A stretch of 64,000 nt of DNA. Origin: Sphaerolaimus hirsutus (Eukaryota > Nematoda > Chromadorea > Monhysterida > Sphaerolaimidae). The notes under the pieces were generated by a model, which was given only the letters and a program-made list of their open reading frames with translations, did no database searches and was not told the origin of the DNA. The stretch spans positions 15,837,147 to 15,901,146 of the forward strand of contig OZ038457.1 in assembly GCA_964036195.1 (NCBI GenBank), given 5' to 3'. Made by a program: the position numbers and the translations under genes. Of this stretch, positions 46,401 to 57,812 are shown one piece after another. Positions within the stretch are counted from its first letter, which is position 1. Each line of letters starts with the position of its first letter.

Positions 46401-48803
46401 GTGTGGTCTTTGCAATATCGTGGCTGATAAATTGTCCCCACTGCATCAGCAGTGCATTGAAATTGCTAGTGAACGCCTGGTTGGATGAGAGCAGAAAGCG
46501 AGACAGCTCGCGCGCCGACGGCCGGTTTGACACTGCGTGGATTGGCAGTGTCGCGACAAAAAAACGGTCACTTGAAAGCAGCGTTCATTACCTCGCGGCG
46601 CCTGGAAACCGTCGTCATACACCGGCGGCAGAAGTCTGATGTAGGGCGTAAATGCGGCTCCCAGCAAAGGCTGCTGCCTGTTGTTGCAGTTGCCATCTAA
46701 GGAACGATATTTCTTGTGGAAACAGTCGTTCCGGTTGCAGTCCGCCGGCGACAAGGCCGGCGCGCACCCAAAGTTGTTGTTCGACGATGTGACGTCCTAC
46801 GCGCAGCGCGTGAAACCACCATTCCAGTGACCAACCATAGCAAAAAATTGGTGTGTGATGCGTCGTGAAGTGTCTTCACGGCGACACTTCCCGACGCTGT
46901 GAAGAGCTGGCTGGCGCTTCCCGGCGCTTCACGAAATTTGTTGTGAAGACACTTCACCAAAAATTTCGTGATGTTTGGTGAACTGTGTGGAAGAGTCTTC
47001 ATAGAGGCCGCTTCACGCACATCCAGCCCGCTTCCACACACTTCACGAACCTATTTTTCGCTGTGAACGTGGCAAAGGACCATCCGTACCTGAAGGTTAA
47101 GTGTCCGTCTAGCAGAGATGTCCTCCCTGGACACGACTTGGCCGCAGCCGGGCGGCAGCTTGCCGGGCGACCGGCCGCCGGTGGCCACCGCGTTGGTTGT
47201 CTGGATCTCGTTGGCCGACTGCGCCGCCGGCTCCGCGTCGTTGTTCACCGGCAGCGGGCGCGGCGCCGGCGGCGAACTGAAGCCGGCTGCGTGGAGAGTG
47301 CATCATGTGTTAGGCTGCTAAACTTCCCCCTCCCCGGGTTTAATGGCGGCCTACACACTAGTTGACACATGCGGGTCAACTGGTCTGTGTCAACTCAGAT
47401 TTAAGGTTCACGTGTTGCAGAGTCATTTTGTGCTGCACTTGACGTATACCTTTTTATGTTGTTTCATTGGCGCAAGTGCATGTGGAGATCGCTCTGCGAC
47501 ACGTGAAGCCGAAATCTGAGTTAACACAGACCAGTTGACACACTTGTGTCAACTAGTGTGTGGGCCGCAAATAGTGAAGTTGACGAGCACAAACGATCAG
47601 AGCACTGGTTGCAAGAGCGGCGGCAGTTCTCGCGCATCCAATTGAAGTTCTTGGGGCACTCGCCCACCCTCGCCCAAAACGAGCACAGCGCGTCCGTGTC
47701 CGTGCATCGGCCGGCCCGCCCGTTCTGCCCTGCGATAGAATGGTCGTTGTGTCAACTCAAACGAGCTCTGAGCCGCTGATCAACCAACCAGAGTTGTTAA
47801 AAGTACTGAACTTTTTTCAAAGTAAACGTAAATGTAGAGTATTTTTACTCACCCCTGAGTACAGAAAACGTGAAGTGGTTTTTTTTACTTTTACGCTGCG
47901 TTAAAGGGTGAGTAAACGTAAATACCAGTATTTTTACTCCGGGAAAACGTAAAAATGAGAACATAAAAACAAATTGAACCTAGGAAAACATAAAAATGAG
48001 TAAAAGTAAAAGCGAGGGTCGTCGCTTTCCCTACCCATCGAAACTTCTATCATTTCTTCTGCTACCATTATTGCAGCCGTTTCAATTCGTTTGAGTATTT
48101 TTTTCTGTTGTTGCACCCCAAAAATTTTTCTCAATTACGTTTTCTGTACTCGCGTACTTTACAAAAGTACACGTAAATTTCAGTACCGGTATTTTCTCCG
48201 AGGGAAACGTAAACGTAGTTACTCAGTACTCGAGTATACGTAATTTTCGAGTAAACGTAAATACGTTTTAAGTAGGTACTATCATATGCAACCAACTGAG
48301 TGGGCACGAGTTGCAGGCGATCTGGCAGTTGTCGCGCATCCAGTCGCGGTTGGTCACGCACTCGCCCACGTTCGACCAGAAGGAGCAGAACTCATGGTGG
48401 TCGCAGCAGCCCACCGCGTCGCAGTTGAAATTCAACGTGACTTGACCACTGGCTGCGCACCGGACAATACAGTACATTGCAGGGTTTTGTGGTGGGTAGA
48501 AGGTTCTGAAGCTTAAAACAGACCGAAGGATAGAAGACTGAGTGCAGCGAGCAGTGCCAGAAAAAGACTAGAATAATTTACTTCGGTAATGCCATGCTTT
48601 CTGCCAGTGCCATGCTTTCTGCAATTTCTTCCTTCAATATTTCTGCCTCCTGTAGTATTTCTAATCGCCTGGCCGCTGACATCAACGTCAGTTTCGACCA
48701 TGGGCGAGGTGTTGAGTGCCGGTGAGCTCACAGAGCTCGTCGAACCGGAACAGGAGCAACAGCTGCTTGAAGTTGCCGCTGTAGAAGTATAGTGAGAATG
48801 CAT
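40437..48803 (-). CDS. animal heme peroxidase with tandem ShKT domains
   Basis: Peroxidase of the animal (MPO/peroxidasin) superfamily; nematode relatives (SKPO, MLT-7) cross-link cuticle proteins or act in defence. Proposed exons in transcript order: 48803-48524, 48452-48297, 47729-47595, 47286-47090, 46796-46592, 46532-46399, 46310-46231, 45977-45746, 44109-43918, 43579-43375, 42071-41787, 41260-41143, 40638-40437. All phases agree; 806 residues. Residues 78-93 form a hydrophobic segment. ShKT1 is about 104-142 and ShKT2 153-188, each with six cysteines (GEC..N..WMR.NC...C..C). A Pro/Ala linker leads to the catalytic domain from 256: [36 protein letters not shown] (distal His362, codon 46420-46422), [12 protein letters not shown] (calcium site), [14 protein letters not shown] (proximal His574, codon 43469-43471), [18 protein letters not shown]. 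The first exon and the 45746/44109 junction are the least certain. Confidence 0.92.
41635..41757. repeat. TACCGTATTT-family fragment
   Basis: AATTCCCCTCCTTGAGG, CCTCGAATAATTCCGCCC, TCTGACGAAAAAAACTATTC and a closing GAGTAAATACGGTA. In the peroxidase intron 41261-41786. Confidence 0.55.
42076..42476. mobile_element. two adjacent MITE1 copies with internal tandem repeats
   Basis: A partial copy ends at TGTCTGGGATTGGCACC (42184). It is followed directly by a full copy from GGGCAGTCCCAAGCCCTG to TTACAGGGCTTGGGACTGCC at about 42470, closing ACCAGG. The second copy holds about four tandem units of roughly 30 bp (TTTGCATTTGACTTTACATT, 42320-42440). In the peroxidase intron 42072-43374. Confidence 0.8.
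42781..43300. mobile_element. hAT-like MITE, family E (GTTGTTAAAA ends), perfect 8-bp TSD
   Basis: 520-bp element, CATGTTGTTAAAACGTATTT to TACTTTTAACAACTCTG, flanked by GTCTGACC at 42773-42780 and 43301-43308. Ends are rich in ACGTTTACTCG words. Confidence 0.9.
44144..45427. mobile_element. hAT-like MITE, family E, carrying a nested element
   Basis: CATAGTTTTTTAAACG to TTTTAACAACTCTG, flanked by CAGTGAAC (44136-44143) and CAGTCAAC (45428-45435), 7 of 8 matching. Split by the 44532-45318 insertion. Fills most of the peroxidase intron between exons 45977-45746 and 44109-43918. Confidence 0.85.
44532..45318. mobile_element. hAT-like element with TAACGATGG ends, nested in family E
   Basis: 787-bp element, TAACGATGGCAAAAAAAG to GGTTTGCCATCGTTA, flanked by perfect CTCATGAG (44524-44531 and 45319-45326). 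Ends hold tandem ATTCGAAAATTCGAAAA. Possible family fragments start at about 49099 (TAACGATGGCAAACTATC) and 52054. Confidence 0.88.
46037..46139. mobile_element. minimal TACCGTATTTCCTCGAA element
   Basis: About 100 bp: TACCGTATTTCCTCGAATTA to GTATTTCGAGGAAATACGGTA, with C- and G-runs between, almost no interior. Probably an internal-deletion derivative. In the peroxidase intron 45978-46230. Confidence 0.75.
46850..47050. repeat. CTTCAC/GTGAAG repeat cluster
   Basis: Short words such as GTGAAGTGTCTTCACGG and TGAAGACACTTCACC alternate in both orientations through the peroxidase intron 46797-47089. It could form small hairpins. No clear element boundary. Confidence 0.45.
47342..47572. mobile_element. 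inverted-repeat MITE (CACACTAGTTGACAC ends)
   Basis: GGCCTACACACTAGTTGACA on the left and GTGTCAACTAGTGTGTGGGC on the right; inner arms match the copy at 31594-31796. In the peroxidase intron 47287-47594. Confidence 0.8.
47595..48452 (-). other. two ShKT-domain exons of the peroxidase
   Basis: Exon 48452-48297 encodes [20 protein letters not shown] and [13 protein letters not shown]. Exon 47729-47595 encodes [17 protein letters not shown] and [13 protein letters not shown]. One ShKT per exon, both exons in phase 1 at each end, fits exon duplication. In nematode peroxidases ShKT domains precede the catalytic domain in the same way. Confidence 0.9.
47789..48288. mobile_element. hAT-like MITE, family E, inserted at a splice donor
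   Basis: 500-bp element starting CAGAGTTGTTAAAAGTAC and ending CGTAAATACGTTTTAAGTAG plus a short tail, flanked by perfect CAACCAAC (47781-47788 and 48289-48296). On the coding strand the duplicated 8-mer is GTTGGTTG, the first eight bases of the intron after ShKT exon 48452-48297. Removing element and one copy leaves a 59-bp intron with the same donor. Confidence 0.8.
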
Positions 48804-48817
48804 GGCGCCTTTTGCCG

Positions 48818-48827
48818 TATATATTTA
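48818..48827 (-). promoter_or_regulatory. TATA-like box upstream of the peroxidase start
   Basis: On the minus strand AAATATATAC lies 15-24 bases before the proposed ATG (48803-48801). If it is a real TATA box, transcription would start at or after that ATG. That would argue for a downstream start or a missing first exon. Confidence 0.25.
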
Positions 48828-51800
48828 GTTTGTAGATTGCGTAGTGTTTATGGACATGATGTTGCCATGATGTTGCTAGTTGCGTTGCAGGATCTCGATA
48901 ATTAAAAATTCAAAGGTTGTCTGCGTTTTGTTGAATAATTTGAGCACAATGCATGCAAAAATAGACTCCGTTTCAGCGCGGATCAATAATAACGAGTCAA
49001 GGATTTGGCATTGAACAGCACCAGCATATTGTTGTGGTTGTATGCGAGTGTCAGCAATCCCACTCAGCTGTTCGAAACCACATCCTATTTACGGCTAACG
49101 ATGGCAAACTATCTGAAAAAGTGTACAAAATTCTCAGGGTTTTTTTTTCGAAGATAAGTTCCTGAATTTAAGATTTTTGCATTTTTTTGTCTCTGAGGTG
49201 CTGAACTTTCTAGAACACTTTAAAAACGATTTAATGTTTTTTTAGTATTTTTCACACCGTTGCGTGGTCACCATTTTATTTAACTTTCTACGCCATCATT
49301 CATTTGATCCAGGTAAACTCATGGATGGGGACGGATCACCCGTCCATTTTGTTTTTGTTCGAATTTTGTGCCCCCAAATTCTTTTCCACGCGGTGAAAAT
49401 AAATTCGACAACTCAATAAATACCCATTTTGAAAAAGTTGTTTATTTTTTTATTTTTGTTTGTTGTCGTTGCCACGGCACAATCAGAACTCGGATTGGCA
49501 TGATCATGTTTATCCATGGGACCACAAAAAAGGAACGAATGAACGATATGGACTAAACCTGTTCCCAAGCACACGGCAGCATTTGACAGATATATATTTA
49601 CATGGTGCGTTCTAAAAGTACTGCACACCATCATACACATTTCAATTTTTTTTCATGGACGTCAAAATAAGTGTGAAATGGTATAAACTTCTGGATCGAA
49701 GTTGAACATTGTGTAACAGATAGTAATGGCGCAATAAAATTTTTCAAAAGTGTTAGAATGTATCAAAAATGTTGTGAAATCATTTTAGCTGATTTTACGA
49801 ATTTGAGCCACCAGACGAGCAAACGCTAGAGAGGAAACCAAAAAAAGGAGTTTGGCACGAACGACGCAGTTTTTCTCAACTCGACACGTTCCAGGAAAAG
49901 TACGAATATTTTCCAAAACATTAATGTTGCATGGATCAATCACGCTTCAATTTGTATACAACATTTTGACGGTGTTTCGCACGTCTGCAATACCCCTTTG
50001 AAAATTGACGTTTTCGATCGATGCGCCGCGGCAGCGGCACAATAGCCACGCCGACACAATCGCTTTCCTTTGTGGATCGACAGGGAATCTTACAAAATTA
50101 CCTGCCATTATTAATGGTTTCAAGCAAAACTCGGCAATTTCGGTGATAAAATTATGGGCGACAACTTTTAAACTACGTAGACTCAACTCATAAAGCGGAA
50201 ATCGAGCGACTAGTGTCGCAGTTTTCTGGCTCGACGACACAAAGAATTTCATAAAAAATTGCATTTGCTCAGTTCTCCTGATAACATGCGATGCCAAAAT
50301 CGCGCAGGGGCAATGGTGTTATAAATAATTAGTAAACGACATGTAGTAGCCATTCTTTTTGTAAAAACGCACGCTGTAGTACGCCGAAACAGAATTCTAA
50401 GCCTCAACATGTAGAAAAAAGTTTGAAGATTCATATTTTTACGCACAACGCATTTATTTTTACGCATGCGCGTTAAACATAAGACATTTTATGAAATTCG
50501 GCACCAATCCACCTTAGCTTAACTAGAAATACCATGCCATGAATAAACTTATAAAGATAGTCTGTGGCGATCAGTAGAAAATGAAAAGATATCCTACACT
50601 GGCAACAGGGAGGTAATTAATAGCGCAGAGAAGTAGGTAATTTGCATTACGCAAGGTTAACGAATTATGGTGAAAAATCAAGTAAAAACAATAGCTTGTT
50701 ACGGCCGTGTAAAATTGTAAAGTGCAATTGTGAAAGCTGTGTCCAGATAGGCATCCGAAAAGTCATTTTCAATCAATTCAATATACTCAATTGAGCGCGA
50801 CCAATAGTCAATTACAGACGCGAAAGCGGTTGAAATCCGCAATTAAAGTGAACTTCACAGAAACGCTCACACGGGCGGCGGGAAGAAACGAGCTAAAAAA
50901 GCATGAAAATCTAATGCCATGTGCTCGGCTGCGTGCGACCGGTCGAATTAATCAGCTGTTTTCGAATCCGCTCCGCAGTGGGGAAAAGCGTCCAGCGCGT
51001 TCAGTTTCTCATTTCATTATGAGCATTGTGCGCGCAGTAGCAGCGGCAGATTTGTCTTTGTTGCGCTATTCGTTCGGCGGACCAGTTTTGCTTGACGCCA
51101 CCGGTTCGACCGCCGCCGCGGAGATGCTGATAAAGCATGAAAACATGGCGTAATGGTGCGACTGCAGATCCCGTGTCGCGACGAAATCCGAATGCGAAAG
51201 TATAGTCCATGGGGTTCATGTTTTTATGTAGATTCAAGGGGGGGATTGATCGAAGACACTGTAAAGATCAAAAAATGCTCAAAAATGCTCATACTCGATC
51301 GCTGAAAATAATTTCTGTTAACTTGTCCTTCCGGCGGGCAAATGTCACAAGCGGCGAGCGCGCGCGCGACACTTTTCACGAAACACGCGCTGTTACACGA
51401 GCGAAACTGAAAGTGACCAAAAATCGAAGAGAGCCCGTTTTATTATCACCGTCGTCGACGCGTGGTGGAGATAAATACGCAGATAGATGTATACGACGTT
51501 GGAAGTTGTGGCAGCTGCAGCAGCACATAAATACTACATATGTATGATACGCAGAGAAGAAACGCACGCGGCTGGCAGCAGAAACGAGTCCATGATATCC
51601 GACCTTGCGCTGCGGCAAGTCAACACAATGATTATTGAGAGGTCCAAGTTCGGCACGGGAATCTGCAGTCGGACAAGCGCGCCGCAGTTTGCGCTGCTGT
51701 TCTGGTTTATGGCATTGACACTGCGCGGCTGCATGTCGTTCATGTCACCTTCACTTGTCGTTACAATAGCGCCTGTCGCGTAAATTTGCTTGTACAAAAT

Positions 51801-52429
51801 TGTGTGTAGTACGACGATCGCCATTGTCGCTGAGTGAATTTCTAGCCTCATTTACGACACAGTCGGAGAAATTACGCGCTATTTTTGTAACAATTTGTTT
51901 CGGCGCTAGCGCGGAATGTGCTTGATTGGATCGGCGCCATTTTTTCCATCGGTACATAAAAGAAAACGAGTGAATTTCACAAAGCGCTGAAAGCATGCGC
52001 GACTGTCAATTTGTCATTTATTTTGTATTTACGAATGGTGGCCACGTTACAATAACGATGGGAAACACTCTGAAAAGTGTTAGAAAAATTTAGGTAAGCG
52101 TTTTTTTAAAGGATTTTCAATTTTAAAATTTAAAAAAAAATAATTTTATTGGACACTTTCAAACTTTGATTTTTTTACAAAATTATTGCATTTCAGATTT
52201 TTCTGCTGAATTTTAATATACCGAGTGGAGCACATACTTTGCACAGAATTCTACCATACTGTAATGAATAAAATCTTGTTATAAATTTTGTTATTAATTT
52301 TCCCATAGTAAAAATGAAATATTACGATGAAAAAAGTGTATAACTTTTGGTTCAGATGGGTTATGTTAGGTTTTCATACTAAATATTATGTATGCTCAGT
52401 ATACCCTATTACTTCTAAGTAAGAATTTT

Positions 52430-53440
52430 TTTAATAAACATTTTGCAAACCTTTGACACTTCACTTTACATTTGACATGGCTCAGGACTAGTGATGTAAA
52501 AAGCGCCAGGACTTTAGCGCCAAACGCCAAAAGCGCCATGGCGCTTTTCCAAAGCCAGCGCCAAGCGCCAATGGCGCCACAGCAAAATGGCGCCAAGCGC
52601 CAAAAGCGCCATGGCACTTTTCCAGACCATGGCGCCAAGCGCCAATGGCGCCAGAGGACAGTGGCGCCAAGCGCCAAAAGCGCCAGCGCCAAAATAACTT
52701 TACAGTTTGTATATGCAGCGGTGGTTTTGAAACGCTTTGCGTTCAGTTCTATTTATTTTTTTCATTTGCAGCGAGGTAAAGCTTTTTAGAGCACTGGGAT
52801 AAGTTTAGTTAAAATCAGATGTGATCATCTATAATTCTTTTAGCATCAATCAGCCAAAATGTTGCTTCTTCGGTAAGTTGGAGGCTGCAGTTATTAGATA
52901 AAATAATGAAACTCTTCGTGTGAGATATGATATTGCAACAGTAAATATGAGATTATAAATTAGCCTTAAAGTAATTGCCTCACAGTGCAAAAATTAGCTA
53001 TTTTTATATTAAAAGTTTTTGTAGAAAAAGTGCCAGTTTGCTCCAGATATATGTAGATAGTGAAACAATTGGGGGAGGGGCATTCGGATGATAATGGCCA
53101 AAACACGGTTTCTAAAAGCTCTTAAGATAAATATCACAAAATTTGGGGTCGTTATTAGATTTTTATTTTTGCAATTTACACATCCTTTTGCATCAATTGT
53201 TGCTGTGAATTTTAAACTGTGTGGCGCTTTTTTGGCGCTTTTCAAAACACTAGCGCCAAGCGCCAATGGCGCCAGAGCATTATAGCGCCAAGCGCCAAAA
53301 GCGCCATGGCGCTTTTCATAAGTCCAGCGCCAAGCGCCAATGGCGCCACAGCAAAATGGTGCTTTTTGCTTTGGCGCTAGCGCCAGGCGCCAGCGCCATG
53401 GCGCTTTTACATCACTACTCAGGACTGCCTCCTGGTGGGG
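52430..53440. mobile_element. MITE1 copy split by a nested element
   Basis: Left flank has CACTTCACTTTACATTTGAC and ATGGCTCAGGAC, right flank CTCAGGACTGCCTCCTGG. Together they make a MITE1-like element interrupted at its terminal repeat. Confidence 0.6.
52489..53417. mobile_element. hAT-like element with TAGTGATGTAAAAAGCGCC ends, perfect 8-bp TSD
   Basis: 929-bp element flanked by CTCAGGAC at 52481-52488 and 53418-53425. Both ends are arrays of AAGCGCCAATGGCGCC-like words in opposite orientation. A fragment of similar DNA is in the CAL intron near 58885-59005. Confidence 0.9.
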
Positions 53441-53839
53441 TGTGTTAAGTAAGGTGTTTGCAACATTTCCCCAAAATATCAGCATTCAATGCCCTTGGTA
53501 GCTGGAGATACAGCACCCATGGTGTAATGAGTCAAATGAGGGCTGAACCTGTTGAAACATTGAAAATGCCAAAAAGCATTCCATATATTGTGACCCACTC
53601 TGTATTGAGTTGCCATGCCCAGCATACATGCACAATGGGGGGGGGGGGGTGTTACACCCATATCCCTCCAAATATCCAAATACACCCATATCCCTTTCTA
53701 TCTCCCCACAGCTGAAGATGGGCATTGGAAGTGAAATCACAAATTGACAGCTGAACTTGAGTGGACAGGTGTTTACATCTTTATGATTCCAAGCTGTTAC
53801 ACAAGATCCATTTTAACATTTTTGTTCAGTCACTGCAAA

Positions 53840-54252
53840 TACAGTGTATCCTTGAATAAGTCCCCCTCAACCCTCCCCCCCCCATCGAATAACTCACCCC
53901 ATTATCTAACTGAGGTAAAAATACCCCCCTCAATAACTACTGTCTCTCTACTCTCTACTACTTCTGTTCAATTACCCATGTAAAAAAATGTTGTATTTAT
54001 GTATGTGTACATTGAAAACAATGTATTCTTTTGCAGTTTGAATTCACTAGCATTGAGTTCAATGCATTAATTACAGAATTTATATTCTGACTTACAGGTT
54101 TACGCTACTAATTTATATATTGATCATGCATTTGACTTAATATTCTGATGAAAAACCCTCCCCTCAAAGAACCCTCCTCGACAACTCCCCAGTGAAAAAA
54201 TTCTGATGAAAAAATAACTCCCCTTGGGACGTATTTGAGGATATATGGTAGA
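53840..54252. repeat. TACCGTATTT-family-related C-rich stretch
   Basis: CTTGAATAAGTCCCCCTC at the left and CCCTTGGGACGTATTTGAGG at the right, with repeats of TCTGATGAAAAAATAACTCC between. Diverged ends. Confidence 0.45.
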
Positions 54253-55089
54253 TCTATGTCAAATTGTCGTTTTATTTATGTGAAGTAATGTGAATACATT
54301 TTCAACAAAAATGTGAAAACAGTTTGAATACAGTTTTCAAATACTTCTAGAAAAAGTCGATTTTTACGTGTTTTTTTTCTAGTGATAAATAAAAACGTTT
54401 TCAAATTTTTGTTTGTCATCGTTACGTTACAATATGAGAATGGGGACCGCCGCACCCCAAAGATGTTCATTCAATCGAAGACAAACAAATGCATATTTTC
54501 TCACAGCCGAAGAAATGTTCAACTTATCTCAAATCACACCAGCGAACTGCAAAATGCTCGGTGTTTGAACGATTAGGTGAATTTTTTATGACAATACTTG
54601 CACTACGTATGAAAAACATTTTCAGGCGATACGACGGCAAAAGATTCAAATGGAATTGCCTCGACATAAAATGCTACACGATCACCGTTCACTTGCGTTC
54701 AGCAAAATGACATGCTATTTATTAAATGGCGCTTTTAATTCATCAAGATAGGGCACACTATTAAACGAATCAGATACAGCAAGAACAAGCATCTACGATT
54801 ACGAAAGCGTAATAAATAAATACATATATTTACACAATACAAGTACACAATGGCACATTCAGCGCGGAGCTCACCGGAATTCCCCAACGTTCAGTTGACT
54901 GACTGCAATAAACATTTAAAAAATGACTGAACAAATGATGACGGGTATTTTACACATCAACTCAACTCGGAGAAATACCTATCTCACGGCTCACGCGCGA
55001 GTTTTCCGGAATAGTTGCGCAAACCGCAAAGATTTGCCGCACCGGACGGCGGCCGCCGCAAAAGTGAAAACGGCCGGCATGAGAATGAA

Positions 55090-55262
55090 GTCAGGTGGCA
55101 CTCCCAAGCCCTGTAAAGTGTAAAGTGTCAAATGTCATGTAAAATGTCATGCAAAGTGTCAATTGTCATGCAAGGTTCAGGAATAAAATCTTGTATTTTT
55201 TGTTTTGATTGACATTTTACATGACATTTGACACTTTACTTTTCAAGGTTTGGAACTGCCCC
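55090..55262. mobile_element. MITE1 copy (short)
   Basis: CAGGTGGCACTCCCAAGCCC at the left and AAGGTTTGGAACTGCCCCCT at the right, with GTCATGTAAAATGTCATGC inside. About the same size as the copy that forms the SARM1 intron. Its left end reads CAG|GTGGCA, a good match to a 5' splice site. Confidence 0.8.
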
Positions 55263-56999
55263 CTGATTGACAGATTTGGTATTTACTCGATCATTGTTGC
55301 TGCCAGATCGATCATTCTCGCTTTTTGTGGCGGAAGGAAAGACTTTTGACCGGTAGTGTTTGTTGCAAAGGATGTTATGAAATGTAAATGGCGACGTTAT
55401 GGTGCTTTGGTTGAACGTAAATGTGGGGAAAATTACGCTCACGTTTGACAACTTCCCTGTTATTTGTTAGACAACGTTGTTCTTGTGCAAGTATTTGCAA
55501 AATTATTTATGTCTGAAAATTTGTTCGCATTTTTGTACTACATATCTCTAACACCATATGCTCGCATTCCCTGTGAATTCCACTCCAAATTAACTTTGAT
55601 TTAATGGCCACTTATGCCAGTTGAGAGGCACCGAATTTCACACGACAAGCGCCGTTTGCCCATCGACAAGTTTTCTTTTTTCACTTTTTGTATCCGTTAC
55701 AAATAACGATCGAAGTAGCTCCGCACAATTCGTGCATCCGTCGCACCGACGGAAATTGTCAAAAACATCGAACTTTGACGTAAAAATACATATTTAAATG
55801 TTTGGGCCCTACCCGACCACTTAGGCGGCTGAATAAAAGAGCTGTTTAAATACGCAGTGCCCTGCGGCGGCGTAGATGCGTCGCGCGGCAGTGCGCGCCT
55901 AGCATTGAAAAAATCATCAATTTTTGGAAAATATTATTACGAATAATCTCAGAAAATCTCTCAAGAAAAACTATAATTAAATCCCTCTCAAAATACCTGG
56001 AAAAAATATAAATAAATAAAAATAGGTATCAGAATTTGAGAAATTTTCGGATATTTTTCAAAATATCAGAAAATCACTCAAAAAGAACATTAATATAATT
56101 CAATCTCTCTGGAAAATCGTGAAAAAATATAAATCTCAGAAACTCTTTTATTTTCTGAGATTTACCGAGATTTTTAAAATATAAATCTCGCAGAGATTTT
56201 TTCAATGCTATGCTCAGCCTGAGAAAATGACTGCAAAGCCGCGGCGAGTTGAGCCAACACGACACAGTTTTCGGGTAGGTGAGGCAAAATCATTTTCGAC
56301 CGACAGCTGCCTTCTGGGCGGACATGTTTAAATTGGCCCGAAGTGACCTTTTTGCGGATGCCGCACATTGCCGCCGACATCTCGCGGACGAAACGAATGA
56401 CACGCCATACTGGCTGACATTGTCACCGGCGTTCAGTTGGCTGCAGCGTTTAGTTACTACTAGCATGGTATTATGTTGCCTCTTGGGTTTTTTTTAATGT
56501 GAAAAAGTGTTGTCCATAACCTCCCTCATATTGTTCTGCAAGCTTAATTTTTTTGCAAAATCTTATCACTACGTTACCGTATCTAAATACATTTGCATCA
56601 TTTGTTGAGTTCCTATCGCAACAAATAATGAGGAGTCTTTCAAGTCACTACCTACTGATAAATCTAGATTTTTACAAGACTTCAGTCATCAAGTCGTTGG
56701 CTTCAATGGATATGTATGTCTGCTTCAGTATAGTCGCCTGATCAAATAGATACACACATATACCTAAGCTACCTGTACCTACACTTGAAGATTACCATCA
56801 TCTGTTTGAATCAAGACACCCTCAGTGAAGAATGTGTGCTTTTGTCATGCCAACTCAATGGCTTTTCATACTATTTAGAGTGTTTAAAATGTTCCCACGT
56901 TTCAGTAGACTTGGAGCTTATGGAGCTTATTATTTAGAATGCAGTCAAGAATTTTTTGAATGATAGCCCCAAACCGCCCTCAAATCGTGCGAGGGAAAC

Positions 57000-57812
57000 C
57001 CATTATTTAACCACAGCGACTCGTAACCCATCGACTCGTAAGCCAAAGTGCATCAAGATTTAAGCCAAAGTGCCTCTTCTCTAAAGCCGCATCCAATCAT
57101 TTGACTGGGCACCAAAAGTGTGTCATTATTTAACCTTACTGTGTCATTATTAAAGCCATGTGTACATAGTGCATATTTTGTGTCATTATTTAAGCCATGT
57201 GCACATACGTATTTTTTTGTTCATATTTATGTAAATACTGCTGACTTCAATAAATAGAATTGGCTGGTTCTTGATTCACAAGCCATGCCCATGAATTACT
57301 TGTTCATTCACAATTTTTCCAAAGGCGGCTCCAGACATTTCTGTGTAATATTATGATTACAATTTGTTGCCAAAAATGCAAAACAAACATGAAAATGCAA
57401 TGGAAATAATGCAGATAAATAAAAAAACTGATCCATATGATCCATATCACATATGAAACACTCTTTATATCTGTTGCACATTTCTTTGTTAGGTCCAAAA
57501 GGATCGATGATCCACTTCATCGAGCCAAACAGAAATTGGCCACACGTGTCCACCAAGCCCAAAAACAACGTTGATCTCACCGCCAAATGTAATGACTATA
57601 CATTTTGTATGTATACATTAAGTATTCACCTCTACTGCGGCTTACGAGTCGACACATTGGGTTAAATAATGATGCGCAATGGCTTAAATAATGACACACT
57701 TTTTAACATTAATTGTGGCTTAAATGATGCTATACTTTGGCTTACCTAGCGAGGTACTTTGGCTTTACAGTCGATGGGTTAAATCTCGGGTAGCTTAAAT
57801 CTCGCTATACTC
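57000..57812. mobile_element. element between 12-bp direct repeats, terminal AACCCATCGACT repeats
   Basis: Flanked by CTCAAATCGTGC at 56981-56992 and again near 57812-57823. Left region AACCCATCGACTCGTAAGCC and right region CTTTACAGTCGATGGGTT are inverted copies. The interior has a 92-codon minus-strand frame (57308-57586) with no domain I recognise. Confidence 0.55.

Noticed and set aside
50791-51153. 120-codon frame in the intergenic region
   Set aside because: Composition and lack of any motif look like chance. Comparable frames overlap on the other strand.
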